Assembly (NCBI GenBank): GCA_963739795.1
Contig: CAVUBL010000005.1
Location: 19,199-83,198, forward strand
Origin: CAVUBL01 sp963739795
GTDB taxonomy: Bacteria; Acidobacteriota; Thermoanaerobaculia; Multivoradales; DATKCC01
Direction of reading: 5' to 3'
DNA length: 64,000 nucleotides
In this document: positions 51,437 through 59,997 of the stretch, piece by piece
How the letters are laid out: each line of letters starts with the position of its first letter
Numbering within the stretch: the stretch's first letter is position 1
Notes under the pieces: generated by a model
Databases searched by the model: none
Seen by the model: only the letters and a program-made list of their open reading frames with translations
Told to the model about the DNA's origin: nothing
Program-made: the position numbers and the translations under genes

Positions 51437-52648
51437 ATGAGGGCCATGGTGAGCCAGGAAGAGAGCGCGACGAGCGTCGGCGCGGCGGACGCCGCCGGGC
51501 CCGACTTCTCCCTGACCGAAGAGCAACGGGCGATCCGGGAGATGGCCCGGGAGTTCGCGTTGAACGAGGTGGACCCGATCGTCGAGGAGATCGACGAGGC
51601 CCAGCGCTTCCCCCGCGAGGTGATGGCCAAGGCCGCCGAGCTCGGCTTCCTCGGGATCGTCTTCCCGGAGGAGTACGGCGGTGCCGGGCTGGGCTACCTC
51701 GAGTATGTGCTCGTGGTCACCGAGCTGTCCCGGATCGATCCCTCGGTGGGGATCTCGGTTGCCGCCCACAACTCGCTGTGCTCGAACCACATCTTCAAGT
51801 TCGGTAGCGAGGAGCAGAAGCTCCGCTGGCTGGTGCCGCTGGCCAAGGGCGAAAAGATCGGGGCCTGGAGCCTCACCGAGCCGGGCGCCGGCTCCGACGC
51901 CTCGGGTACCCGCACCCGCGCCGAGCGGGTCGACGGGGGCTGGGTGATCAACGGCGCCAAGACCTTCACCACCCACGGCAAGGTGGGCGACATCTGTGTG
52001 GTGATGGCGGTCACCGACCCCGCGGGTCAGAAGGGGCGCAACATCTCGGCCTTCGTCCTCGAGAAGGGCATGGACGGGTTCCGGCCCGGCAAGAAGGAGA
52101 ACAAGCTCGGCATCCGCGCCTCGGACACTTCCGAGGTCGTCATGGAGAACTGTTTCGTGCCCGAGGGCCACCTACTGGGCGAGGAGGGCGAGGGCTTCAA
52201 GCAGGCCCTGGCGATCCTCGACGGCGGCCGGATCTCCATCGCCGCCCTGGGCCTGGGCACGGCGATGGGCGCCTTCGACACGGCGTGCGCCTACGCCCAG
52301 GAGCGCGAGCAGTTCGGCCGCCCCATCGCCGAGTTCCAGGCGATCCAGTTCTACCTCGCCGAGATGGCCACGCGCATCGCGGCGGCCGAGGCCCTGACCT
52401 TCGCCGCCTGCGACCTGATGGACCGGGGCCTGCCCGTGACCCGGCTGTCTTCGGAGGCCAAGCTCACCACCGGAGAGGCGGCGGTCTTCTGCTCCGAGCG
52501 CGCGGTCCAGATCCTGGGCGGCTACGGCTTCATCAAGGATTACCGGGCCGAGAAGTTCTACCGCGACGCCAAGATCTGCACCATCGGCGAGGGCACCAGC
52601 GAGATCCAGCGCCTGGTGATCGCCCGCCAGCTCTTCAAAGGCCGGTGA
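51437..52648 (+). CDS. Acyl-CoA dehydrogenase
   Basis: This is a 403-residue FAD enzyme. The N-terminal helical domain (FSLTEEQRAIREMAREFALN), the middle beta domain (AWSLTEPGAGSDASGTRT and WVINGAKTFTT, which bind FAD and substrate) and the C-terminal domain (EREQFGRPIAEFQAIQFYLA, QILGGYGFIKDYRAEKFYRD, then AKICTIGEGTSEIQRLVIAR, with the catalytic Glu in EGTSE) are complete. It introduces the alpha-beta double bond in acyl-CoA. Two in-frame ATGs are close together (51437 and 51446). It precedes meaB and mce by 95 bases, so it may serve a branched- or short-chain acyl-CoA pathway feeding propionyl-CoA. Confidence 0.94.
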   Translation: MRAMVSQEESATSVGAADAAGPDFSLTEEQRAIREMAREFALNEVDPIVEEIDEAQRFPREVMAKAAELGFLGIVFPEEYGGAGLGYLEYVLVVTELSRIDPSVGISVAAHNSLCSNHIFKFGSEEQKLRWLVPLAKGEKIGAWSLTEPGAGSDASGTRTRAERVDGGWVINGAKTFTTHGKVGDICVVMAVTDPAGQKGRNISAFVLEKGMDGFRPGKKENKLGIRASDTSEVVMENCFVPEGHLLGEEGEGFKQALAILDGGRISIAALGLGTAMGAFDTACAYAQEREQFGRPIAEFQAIQFYLAEMATRIAAAEALTFAACDLMDRGLPVTRLSSEAKLTTGEAAVFCSERAVQILGGYGFIKDYRAEKFYRDAKICTIGEGTSEIQRLVIARQLFKGR

Positions 52649-52706
52649 GCGGCCGCCGGATCGACCCGGTGAGCGGCCCCCGGAGCCATTTCGCGGCGGA
52701 AGGGCC

Positions 52707-52746
52707 GGGCGGGAGAGGGATCGAGGGCGAGGGGGGCGATCCGATG
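52707..52746 (-). repeat. Half copy of the hairpin repeat at the meaB start
   Basis: AGAGGGATCGAGGGCGAGGG followed by GGGCGATCCGATGG is the stop-proximal half of the repeat family in minus orientation. The meaB start codon lies within its terminal GATCCGATGG, so the repeat supplies the immediate upstream region. Confidence 0.55.
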
Positions 52747-53742
52747 GACGAGCTCGTTCGGGGCCTCGAGGCCCGGGCGCCCCGGGCGCTCGGCCGGGCG
52801 ATCTCCCTCGTCGAGCGGGGCGGCCCCGAAGCCCGGGAGCTCATCGTCCGCCTTTACCCCGAGACCGGATCCAAGACCGGCAGAGCCCGCCTGGTGGGTC
52901 TGACCGGTGCTCCCGGCTCGGGCAAGTCGACCCTGGTCGAGGCCCTGGCCCGTCGCGCCCGGCGCGCGGGCGAACGCGTGGCCGTGCTGGCGGTCGACCC
53001 CACCAGCCCGTTCACCGGCGGGGCGCTCCTCGGCGATCGCGTGCGCATGCAGTCGCTCTACACCGATCCGGGGGTCTTCATTCGCTCCATGGCGACCCGG
53101 GGCGCTCTGGGCGGGCTCGCGGCGGCGGCCCACGACGCCGTCGACGTCCTCGACGCCGCGGGCTTCGACCGGGTGTTGGTGGAGACGGTGGGCGTGGGCC
53201 AGGACGAGGTGGACGTGGTGCGCAGCGTCGATACCGTGGCGGTGGTGGTGATGCCGGGGATGGGCGACGACATCCAGGCCAGCAAGGCCGGGCTGCTGGA
53301 GATCGCCGACGTCTTCGTCCTCAACAAGGCGGACCGCGAGGGCGTGGACCGCACCGAGAAGGACCTGCGCTTCATGCTCGAGCTCGCCGGTGGGAGCGGC
53401 GGGGCTCCCGAAGCGGCGGCCTGGGTGCCGCCGCTGGTGCGGACCGTGGCCACCCGGGACGAGGGGATCGAGGAGCTCGCCGGCGCCCTCGAGGCCCACC
53501 GGAGCTGGCTCGCCGAAGACGACCGCCTGGCCGAGCGCCGGCGCCGGCGCCTGGAGCTGCGGATCGAGCAGCTCCTGAAGGCCCGGGTGCTCGCCGCCGC
53601 CGGCCGGGCCGACGGCATCGCCCGCCAGGCGCTCGCCGCGCAGCGGGATCACACCGACCCGTATCGCGCCGCCGAGCGGCTGTTCCGGGAGGTCGTGGAA
53701 CGGGGCGGCGGCGCCGGCCGGGGAGAGGAGACGGAGGACTGA
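52744..53742 (+). CDS. meaB: MeaB-type G3E GTPase (methylmalonyl-CoA mutase chaperone)
   Basis: This 332-residue GTPase has Walker A GAPGSGKST (residues 55-63), the G2-like VDPTSPFTGGALLGDRVRMQ, the Walker B/G3 VETVGVGQDEVDVV, and NKAD (LNKADREGVD) for guanine recognition. MeaB/ArgK proteins load adenosylcobalamin into methylmalonyl-CoA mutase and protect it. The mutase itself is not in this window. The gene is coupled by TGATG to the methylmalonyl-CoA epimerase gene, which firmly places it in the propionyl-CoA pathway. The ATG at 52744 has an unusual G-rich upstream (GAGGGGGGCGATCCG) derived from a repeat. Confidence 0.93.
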   Translation: MDELVRGLEARAPRALGRAISLVERGGPEARELIVRLYPETGSKTGRARLVGLTGAPGSGKSTLVEALARRARRAGERVAVLAVDPTSPFTGGALLGDRVRMQSLYTDPGVFIRSMATRGALGGLAAAAHDAVDVLDAAGFDRVLVETVGVGQDEVDVVRSVDTVAVVVMPGMGDDIQASKAGLLEIADVFVLNKADREGVDRTEKDLRFMLELAGGSGGAPEAAAWVPPLVRTVATRDEGIEELAGALEAHRSWLAEDDRLAERRRRRLELRIEQLLKARVLAAAGRADGIARQALAAQRDHTDPYRAAERLFREVVERGGGAGRGEETED

Positions 53743-54188
53743 TGATCGGCAAGATCGACCACGTGGGGATCGCGGTCACCTCGATCGAGGAGGCCCGGCG
53801 CTTCTGGGAGGCCCTGGGTCTTCACGTCGAGGAGATCGAGGAGGTGCCCGAGGAGGGCGTGCGGGTAGCCATGATCCCGTGCGGCGAGAGCCGGATCGAG
53901 CTCCTGGAGTCGACCCGGGAGGATTCGGCCGTCGCCACCTTCCTCGAGCGCCGGGGGCCCGGCGTGCACCACGTCTGCCTGGGCTCGAGCGACGTGGCGG
54001 CGGACGACGCGGCGCTCCGGGCGGCGGGCCTCCAGGGGCTCCGGCCGGAGCCGACCGTCGGGGCCGGCGGCGCGAAGGTCCAGTTCATCCACCCAAAGAG
54101 CGCGGGCGGCGTGCTGGTCGAGCTCTCCCAGCCGCCGGCGGAGTCGACGGAGAAGGCGGAGAAGGCGGAGAAGGAGCCGGCGCCGTGA
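53742..54188 (+). CDS. mce: Methylmalonyl-CoA epimerase
   Basis: This is a 148-residue glyoxalase-fold enzyme. It has the paired beta-alpha-beta-beta-beta modules with metal ligands His7 (IDHVGIAV), His77 (VHHVCL) and Glu127 (VLVELSQ), and the family motif PKSAGGVLVEL. It interconverts (S)- and (R)-methylmalonyl-CoA for the mutase. The C-terminus adds a charged tail with AEKAEKAEK repeats that is not part of the fold. It shares one base with the meaB stop and overlaps the next gene by GTGA. Confidence 0.94.
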   Translation: MIGKIDHVGIAVTSIEEARRFWEALGLHVEEIEEVPEEGVRVAMIPCGESRIELLESTREDSAVATFLERRGPGVHHVCLGSSDVAADDAALRAAGLQGLRPEPTVGAGGAKVQFIHPKSAGGVLVELSQPPAESTEKAEKAEKEPAP

Positions 54189-54562
54189 GCCCCGGGGTCC
54201 CGCGAATGCTTCCGCCCCGCATTTCCCCCGGCTCGCCGGTGATCGTGAACCTCACCGGCCCGACGGAGAAGTACTGGGGGATCCTCGGGGAGATCGGGAT
54301 CGCCGGCGTGGTGCTCCGGGGCCTCGGCGTGGAGAGCTTCGACGAGTGGATGGCCCAGGCGGCGCGGGGCGAGGGCCAGACCCTCGACCTGGCGACCATG
54401 TTCTTCCCGCTCTTCCGGATCGAGCGGATCTTCCTCGACGAGCCGGTGGGCGAGGTGGAGAGCTACGCGGAGCGCTTCGCTCGCCGCGTCGGCCGGAGCC
54501 TGGAGGACTACCTGGGCCTCGCCCGCCTCACCGGCGACGAAAGCGGCCAGATCCCCTCGTAG
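54185..54562 (+). CDS. Conserved-looking protein downstream of mce
   Basis: This is a 125-residue protein of a family I cannot name. It starts with GTG (overlapping the mce stop by GTGA) or ATG at 54206. Features are a conserved-looking core SPVIVNLTGPTEKYWGILGE, then IGIAGVVLRGLGVESFDEWM and a hydrophobic-acidic MFFPLFRIERIFLDEPVGEV. The fold is likely small alpha/beta, possibly an RNA-binding-like or Hfq/Sm-like strand set at the start, but that is a guess. Coupling to meaB-mce suggests a link to the methylmalonyl-CoA pathway. Confidence 0.7.
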   Translation: MSPGVPRMLPPRISPGSPVIVNLTGPTEKYWGILGEIGIAGVVLRGLGVESFDEWMAQAARGEGQTLDLATMFFPLFRIERIFLDEPVGEVESYAERFARRVGRSLEDYLGLARLTGDESGQIPS

Positions 54563-54611
54563 ACACAGCTCATCTGCCGGATGGGCCACTTCAGGCCGAA
54601 GTCAGCGTCGG

Positions 54612-54750
54612 GGTGTGGGCGTCCCCTTCCCCCCTCCAAGGGAGGGAAGGGGATCGAGGGGATGCGGGGGTGATCCGGCGACTTGGGGGCGTCCCTCTCC
54701 CCCCGCGAGGGAGGGAGAGGGAACGAGGGTGAGGGGGGCGATCCAATTAA
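54612..54750 (-). repeat. Stop-codon-associated hairpin repeats, two copies
   Basis: Two units lie at about 54612-54678 and 54686-54750: GGGCGTCCCCTTCCCCCC with GGGAGGGAAGGGGATCGAGG, and GGGCGTCCCTCTCCCCCC with GGGAGGGAGAGGGAACGAGG. The minus-strand gene ending at 54747 has its stop codon at the start of the array (TAATTGGATCGCCCCCC). Confidence 0.8.
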
Positions 54751-55532
54751 AACTGTACGTTCTTCACAAAGAACTTGCTCACCTCGACGTTGTCCCCCAC
54801 CAGCTCCCGGGCCAGATCCGGGGTGAGCACGAACTGGCCAGCCCGCGAGCGGTCGGGCGTGGCGAGGAGCACCTCCAGGGCGGAGACCTGCTTCGGGTGG
54901 CTCTCGCGCGCCGCCAGCAGCGCCTCGCCGGCCACCTGGAGGGCGCGGAACACCGACGCCTCGGAGTTGGTGGTGATCTCCGCGAACGGGCGGTCGGGCT
55001 GGGTCCCCTGGTACAGCTCGACGTTGTCGATTCCCTGGCCGCGGAAGAAGCGCTGCATCTCCGAGGCGAGCTCCAGGTCGGGGAAGGGCCGGCGGGTGAG
55101 CGTGCCGAGGTCGACGTAGCCGGCGAACGTCTTGCTCGGCTGGGCGAGGTCCGTCGCGCCCTCCCGGCGTCGGGGCTCGAGGCGCGGCTCCCGGCCGGCG
55201 CGCTCGGCGGCGAGGTCGGCGAGGGACGTCTCCTCGGGCTGCTGCGCCTGCGCGGCGGAGGACACCTCCTTCTCCGTGCCGTTCTTGATCACCAACGCGG
55301 AGCCGTAGCCCTGCCGGTTCGCCGCCTCGGTCGCCTCTCGGTCGATCTCCTTGGCGTCGAGGAAGGTCTCGGTGCCGTTGGGCATCGTGATGATGGCCCT
55401 GCCGTTTTCCACCCGGTACTCGTGGTCGGCCACGATCTTGGAGCCGTCCTTGAGGACGATGATGTAGGCCGCGGCGGGGAGGGCCGCGAGCAGGAGGACG
55501 AGGCTGAGGACGGCGGTGCGGATCGGCTGCAT
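54747..55532 (-). CDS. Secreted protein of unknown function
   Basis: This is a 261-residue protein with signal peptide MQPIRTAVLSLVLLLAALPA. The N-terminal part (YIIVLKDGSKIVADHEYRVE, then NGRAIITMPNGTETFLDAKE) looks like a small beta domain that recurs in acidobacterial secreted proteins. A central disordered Glu/Arg/Ala-rich linker and a C-terminal alpha/beta part (FFRGQGIDNVELYQG, EVLLATPDRSRAGQFVL) follow. No enzyme motif is visible. The ATG at 55532 is divergent from the DAHP synthase gene with 130 bases between, and the repeats lie at its 3' end. Confidence 0.7.
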   Translation of the reverse strand: MQPIRTAVLSLVLLLAALPAAAYIIVLKDGSKIVADHEYRVENGRAIITMPNGTETFLDAKEIDREATEAANRQGYGSALVIKNGTEKEVSSAAQAQQPEETSLADLAAERAGREPRLEPRRREGATDLAQPSKTFAGYVDLGTLTRRPFPDLELASEMQRFFRGQGIDNVELYQGTQPDRPFAEITTNSEASVFRALQVAGEALLAARESHPKQVSALEVLLATPDRSRAGQFVLTPDLARELVGDNVEVSKFFVKNVQF

Positions 55533-55662
55533 AGTGCGTCTCCGGGGGTCGCGGAATCGCCCGCGGACGGCGGCGGAGGAAGATCGACGCTCTGCTATCA
55601 TACCCGAACCCCTGGCGCCGGCGGAGCACCGTCCGCGGTCGCGGGGACGAGGATTCCAAGCC

Positions 55663-56694
55663 ATGCTGATCGTGATGAAAATGGACGCCTCGCCGGATCA
55701 GGTGGACCACGTCGTCCGCCGGATCGAGGACCAGGGGCTCAAGGCCAACCCGATTCCCGGCGCCCAGCGCACCGCCATCGGGATCACGGGCAACCTCGGG
55801 ATCGTGGAGCCGGCGAGCTTCGAATCCCTGGACGGGGTCCTCGAGGTCATCCCGGTCAGCCATCCCTACAAGCTGGTGTCGCGGGAGTTCCAGCCCCACG
55901 ACACGGTGGTGGAGGTCTCCGGCGTCAAGATCGGCGGCCCGGAGCTGACGATCATCGCGGGCCCCTGCTCGGTCGAGAGCTACGAGCAGACGCTGCGCAT
56001 CGCCCGGGCGGTCCAGTCCGCCGGGGCCCACATCCTTCGTGGTGGCGCCTACAAGCCGCGAACCAGCCCGTACAGCTTCCAGGGCCTGGGGCTCGAGGGG
56101 CTCGAGATCCTCGCCCGGGTGCGCGAGGAGACCGGCCTGCCGGTGGTCACGGAGGCCACCGACATCGACGTCCTCGACGCGGTCGCCGAGTACGCCGACA
56201 TGGTCCAGATCGGCGCCCGCAACATGCAGAACTACACCCTGCTCAAGCGCGCGGGCCGGTGCGGCCGGCCGGTGCTGCTGAAGCGCGGCATGAACGCCAC
56301 CATCACTGAGCTGCTCCTCGCCGCCGAGTACCTCCTCGACCAGGGCAACCGCCAGGTGGTGCTGTGCGAGCGGGGCATCCGCACCTTCACCGACCACACG
56401 CGCAACACCCTCGACATCTCGGCGGTGCCGGCGGTCCAGCGCATCAGCCACCTGCCGATCCTGTGCGATCCGAGCCACGCCAGCGGCAAGCGCGCCAAGG
56501 TGCTTCCCCTGGCCCGTTCGGCGATCGCCGTGGGCGCCGACGGCGTGATGGTCGAGGTCCACGATCAACCCGAGCGGGCGCTCTCCGACGGCAAGCAGGC
56601 GATCCTCCCCGAGGAGTTCGAGAAGCTCATGGAGCAGGCGCGGGCCCTCGCTCCGGTCGTCGACCGGAGCCTGCCCGAGCTCGCCGCCCGGTGA
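55663..56694 (+). CDS. aroF: 3-deoxy-7-phosphoheptulonate (DAHP) synthase
   Basis: This is a 343-residue enzyme with an N-terminal ACT/ferredoxin-like regulatory domain (MLIVMKMDASPDQVDHVVRR to about residue 75) fused to the DAHP synthase barrel (IIAGPCSVESYEQTLRIARA, LRGGAYKPRTSPYSFQG, GARNMQNYTLLK, VLLKRGMNATITELLLAAEY, CERGIRTF, DPSHASGKR). It condenses PEP and erythrose-4-phosphate, the first step of aromatic amino acid synthesis. This AroA-I-beta, Thermotoga-like form is usually inhibited through the N-terminal domain. A TATCAT box lies at about 55597. It overlaps carA by GTGA. Confidence 0.95.
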   Translation: MLIVMKMDASPDQVDHVVRRIEDQGLKANPIPGAQRTAIGITGNLGIVEPASFESLDGVLEVIPVSHPYKLVSREFQPHDTVVEVSGVKIGGPELTIIAGPCSVESYEQTLRIARAVQSAGAHILRGGAYKPRTSPYSFQGLGLEGLEILARVREETGLPVVTEATDIDVLDAVAEYADMVQIGARNMQNYTLLKRAGRCGRPVLLKRGMNATITELLLAAEYLLDQGNRQVVLCERGIRTFTDHTRNTLDISAVPAVQRISHLPILCDPSHASGKRAKVLPLARSAIAVGADGVMVEVHDQPERALSDGKQAILPEEFEKLMEQARALAPVVDRSLPELAAR

Positions 56695-57806
56695 AGGCGC
56701 CCGGCGACAGCCAGGGGCTCCTGCTCCTCGAGGACGGCTCCGTTTTCGAGGGGCGCGGGGTCGCTCCGGGCACCCGCTTCGGGGAGGTGGTCTTCAACAC
56801 CTCCATGACCGGCTACCAGGAGGTCCTGACGGACCCGTCCTACCGGGGTCAGATCGTGGTCATGACCCAGCCCCACATCGGCAACTACGGGGTGAGCGAA
56901 GGAGCTGCCGAGTCCGCCCGACCCTGGGTGGAAGGGTTCGTCGCCCGGCGCTTCACTGCCGAGCCCTCGGGCGAGCCCTCGGAGCGGGCGGGCGGCGACC
57001 TGCCCGACTACCTGGGCGCGGCGGGCATCCCGGGGCTCGACGGCATCGACACCCGGGCGGTGGTTCGGCGCCTGCGCGTGCACGGCGCCCTGCGCGGTGT
57101 TCTCACCACTGAGCACTCGGAGGTCGATGCCCTGGCAGCGGAGCTCGATGATTTCCCGCCCATGGCCGGCCGCGCCCTGGTCGACGACGTGACCTGTGCC
57201 GCCCCGTACGAGCTGGAGCCCGGCGCCGAGGCGCGCTACCACCTGGCGGTCTACGACTTCGGCGTCAAGCGCAACATCCTCCGGTCGCTCACCGCCCGCG
57301 GCGCCCGGCTGACCGTCCTTCCGGCCCGCACTCCGGCCGCCCGTTGCCTGGAGCTGGGTGTCGACGGCGTGGTCCTGTCCAACGGCCCCGGCGACCCCGA
57401 GCCGCTGGCGGAGATCGTCGAGGAGGTGCGCCAGCTCGCCGGCTGCGGACGGCCGGTCTTCGGTATCTGCCTGGGCCACCAGCTCCTGGGCCTCGCCCTG
57501 GGCGGGCGGACCTTCAAGCTGAAGTTCGGCCACCACGGCGGCAACCAGCCGGTCAAGGACCTCGAGACGGGCAAAGTCGCCATCACCAGCCAGAATCATG
57601 GCTTCGCCGTGGAGCCCGAGAGCTTGCCGCCCGAGGTCCGGTCGACCCACGTCAACCTGAACGACGGCACCCTCGAGGGGCTGGCGGTGGCGGACCGTCC
57701 GGTCTTCGCGGTCCAGTACCACCCCGAGGCCGCCCCGGGGCCCCACGAAGCCGCGGCCCTCTTCGACCGGTTCCTGGAGTCGGTTTCCACCCGGTCCGGA
57801 CGTTGA
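56691..57806 (+). CDS. carA: Carbamoyl-phosphate synthase small subunit
   Basis: This is a 371-residue glutaminase subunit. The N-terminal domain (GLLLLEDGSVFEGRGVAPGT, GEVVFNTSMTGYQEVLTDPS) and the class I amidotransferase domain with Cys260 in GICLGHQ and His344/Glu346 in QYHPEA are complete. It supplies ammonia from glutamine to CarB for arginine and pyrimidine synthesis. It starts with GTG overlapping the aroF stop. No carB follows in this window, which is unusual; carA is instead followed three bases later by a LolC-like permease gene, so carB must lie elsewhere. Confidence 0.95.
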   Translation: MKAPGDSQGLLLLEDGSVFEGRGVAPGTRFGEVVFNTSMTGYQEVLTDPSYRGQIVVMTQPHIGNYGVSEGAAESARPWVEGFVARRFTAEPSGEPSERAGGDLPDYLGAAGIPGLDGIDTRAVVRRLRVHGALRGVLTTEHSEVDALAAELDDFPPMAGRALVDDVTCAAPYELEPGAEARYHLAVYDFGVKRNILRSLTARGARLTVLPARTPAARCLELGVDGVVLSNGPGDPEPLAEIVEEVRQLAGCGRPVFGICLGHQLLGLALGGRTFKLKFGHHGGNQPVKDLETGKVAITSQNHGFAVEPESLPPEVRSTHVNLNDGTLEGLAVADRPVFAVQYHPEAAPGPHEAAALFDRFLESVSTRSGR

Positions 57807-57809
57807 GGC

Positions 57810-59087
57810 GTGAGCCACGCCTCCCTCCTCCCCCTGCGAGGTCCGGTCCCCTGGATCGTCGCCTGGCGGTTCCTCCGCCACCGGCGGAGCCGCCTTCTCG
57901 ACGGCACCGCGCGGGCCGCCCTGGTGGCCACCACCCTCGGCGTCACCGCCATGGTCATCGCCATGGCCCTGATGAGCGGCTACCGCGAGGACCTGGAGGC
58001 CAAGCTCCTCTCGGGAAACGCCGCGGTCCTCGCCTATCCCCTGGCTCCGAGCCAGGGAAGCGCCGATCTGCCGGCCGCGACCCTCGAGTCCCTGCGCAAG
58101 GTCCCGGGCGTGAAGCGGGTGGGCCAGGTCGCCTACGCCCAGGGCTCTCTGTCGGCCGCCGCGCCGGCGGCCGACGGAACCGGCGCGTTCTCCGGCGAGG
58201 CCCGTCCGCTCGAGGTGACGCTGCGTGGTGTCGACCCCGGTGAGGGGCCGCTCTCGGGCACCGCCGAACAGCTCGCCACGGACGGCGACGGGGTTCCGGG
58301 GGCGGTCCTGGGAGACGAGCTGGCCCACGACCTGGGCGCCCGGACCGGCGACGTCCTCCGCCTGGTGGTGCTCGGCTTCGGGGGTGGCCGGCCGAAGTTC
58401 CACTACTCGACGGTGCGGGTGGCGGGCACCTTCCAGTCCGGCTTCGCTGAGTTCGACCGGAGCTGGGTCGCCATGGGCCGCCAGAAGGTGCGGGCCCTGA
58501 CCGGCGTTTCCGGCTCCACCGACCTGGTGGAGATCGCCGTGGCCAAGCTGGACGACACCAGCCGGGTGGTGGAGCGGGCCGAAAAGGTCCTGGGCGCCGG
58601 CTTCCTGGTGACCGATGCCCGCGAGCTCAACCGGGGCCTGTTCACCGCCCTCGAGATGCAGCAGGTGATCCTGTTCCTGGTCCTCGGCCTGATCGTCATG
58701 GTCTCCACCTTCAACACCGCCTCCACCCTGATCGTGCTGGTGCGCGAGCGGATGCGCGACATCGGGGTGCTGGCGACGCTGGGCGTGACCCCCAACGGGC
58801 TGCGCTCGATCTTCCTCCTCTACGGCGGGCTCCTGGGGGCCGCCGGGACCCTCCTGGGGGTTGCCCTGGGCTCGGGCGTCGCCTGGGCCATGACCACCTT
58901 CCACCTGATCCGCTTCGACCCGGAGGTGGCGGCGATTTACTTCCTGTCGTCGGTGCCTTTCCGGGTGGAGCTCTCGGACCTGGGCGCGGTGGTCGCCTTC
59001 ACCCTCTCCATCACCCTGGTCGCCTGCCTGCTACCGGCCTGGCTGGCGGCGCGGGTCGATCCCTCCGCTGCACTGCGCTACGAGTAG
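57810..59087 (+). CDS. LolC/LolE-type lipoprotein-releasing ABC permease
   Basis: This is a 425-residue permease starting with GTG (RGPVPWIVAWRFLRHRRSRL). The family layout is one N-terminal membrane segment (LVATTLGVTAMVIAMALMSG), a MacB-like periplasmic domain of about 215 residues and three C-terminal membrane segments (VILFLVLGLIVMVSTFNTAS, SIFLLYGGLLGAAGTLLGVA, VVAFTLSITLVACLLPAWLA), then ARVDPSAALRYE. In other bacteria LolCDE extracts lipoproteins for the outer membrane; a single LolC/E-type permease with a separate LolD is common in this phylum. The start lies three bases after the carA stop. Confidence 0.9.
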   Translation: MSHASLLPLRGPVPWIVAWRFLRHRRSRLLDGTARAALVATTLGVTAMVIAMALMSGYREDLEAKLLSGNAAVLAYPLAPSQGSADLPAATLESLRKVPGVKRVGQVAYAQGSLSAAAPAADGTGAFSGEARPLEVTLRGVDPGEGPLSGTAEQLATDGDGVPGAVLGDELAHDLGARTGDVLRLVVLGFGGGRPKFHYSTVRVAGTFQSGFAEFDRSWVAMGRQKVRALTGVSGSTDLVEIAVAKLDDTSRVVERAEKVLGAGFLVTDARELNRGLFTALEMQQVILFLVLGLIVMVSTFNTASTLIVLVRERMRDIGVLATLGVTPNGLRSIFLLYGGLLGAAGTLLGVALGSGVAWAMTTFHLIRFDPEVAAIYFLSSVPFRVELSDLGAVVAFTLSITLVACLLPAWLAARVDPSAALRYE

Positions 59088-59134
59088 GGTGGCGCGGGGC
59101 CGCCCCGTCTCGCCGGCCTCCGGGCGGAGCCCAG

Positions 59135-59178
59135 ATCCGGGAGAGGGATCGAGATGAGTGAGGGGGGCGATCCCGTCA
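59135..59178 (-). repeat. Stop-codon-associated repeat, partial
   Basis: ATCCGGGAGAGGGATCGAGA, then TGAGTGAGGGGGGCGATCCCGTCA is the stop-proximal half of the repeat. Read on the minus strand it begins at the TGA of the phosphoesterase gene (TGACGGGATCGCCCCCC). Confidence 0.65.
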
Positions 59179-59997
59179 ATCCAGGATCAGGCGCAACGCC
59201 TGGTCCAGCGTCCAGCGGCCGCTCCAGTTCCGGGGGTATCCGAAGGAGACCTCGTGGAAGCGCACGCCGTCGATCACCGAGGTCTTGGGGATGTGGAGGT
59301 GGCCGTAGACCACGGAGCGGGCGCGGAACCGCCGGTGCCAGTCCTCGGTCCTGCGGGTGCCGCACCAGACGACGAAGCGCGGTACCGCAGGGAGCACGGC
59401 GAGCTCGCGGCGCAGTGGCCAGTGGTTGACCAGCACCAGCTCCTCACCGTTCGCGGTCGCCGCGGCGAGGCGCCGGGCGGCCTCCTCGCAGCGGGCGGCG
59501 CACCAGGCCTCCCGGGAGGGGTAGGGCGCCGGCTTGAGCAGGACCTCGTCGGCGCACAGGGTCTCGGTCTCCATGGCCCACTGGACCGCCCGCTCCGGCG
59601 CCACACCGTCCGGCGCGAAGGTGTAGTCGTAGAGCAGGAAGAGGGGTGCGATCCGAACCGGGCTCCCGCTGGGCGATGCGGGCCACAGCGGGTACGGGTC
59701 CTCCGGCGTCAGCACGCCCCGCTTCCGGCAGAGCTCGACCAGGCGCCGGTAGCCGGCCTCCCCCTCGAAGCCGTCCGGAGCCGAGGGCGGGCTCCACAGG
59801 TCGTGATTGCCGGGCACCCAGAGGAGCCGCGCGAAGCGCCGGGAGAGGACGTCCAGGGCGAAGTGCAGGTGCTCCTCGGTCTCCCCCACGTCCCCCGCCA
59901 GAATCAGCCAGTCGTCCGGGCGCGGGGCGAGCTGCTCGAGGGCCCGGCGGTTGGCCTCGTGGCGCAGGTGGAGGTCGGCGATGGCCCAGAGCTTCAC
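59176..59997 (-). CDS. Calcineurin-like metallophosphoesterase
   Basis: This is a 273-residue enzyme starting with GTG (KLWAIADLHL). Metal-ligand motifs are ADLHLRH, LAGDVGE, VPGNHDLW, LVNHWPLR and YGHLHIPKTS, complete and in order. Insertions of about 80 residues (ALNRYRRLVELCR region to FLLYDYTF) lie between the third and fourth motifs. Relatives hydrolyse phosphodiesters or serve as repair nucleases; the substrate is unknown. The GTG overlaps the stop of the upstream Nudix-MBL gene (GTGA), so the two are coupled, and a hairpin repeat begins at its own stop. Confidence 0.88.
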   Translation of the reverse strand: MKLWAIADLHLRHEANRRALEQLAPRPDDWLILAGDVGETEEHLHFALDVLSRRFARLLWVPGNHDLWSPPSAPDGFEGEAGYRRLVELCRKRGVLTPEDPYPLWPASPSGSPVRIAPLFLLYDYTFAPDGVAPERAVQWAMETETLCADEVLLKPAPYPSREAWCAARCEEAARRLAAATANGEELVLVNHWPLRRELAVLPAVPRFVVWCGTRRTEDWHRRFRARSVVYGHLHIPKTSVIDGVRFHEVSFGYPRNWSGRWTLDQALRLILD

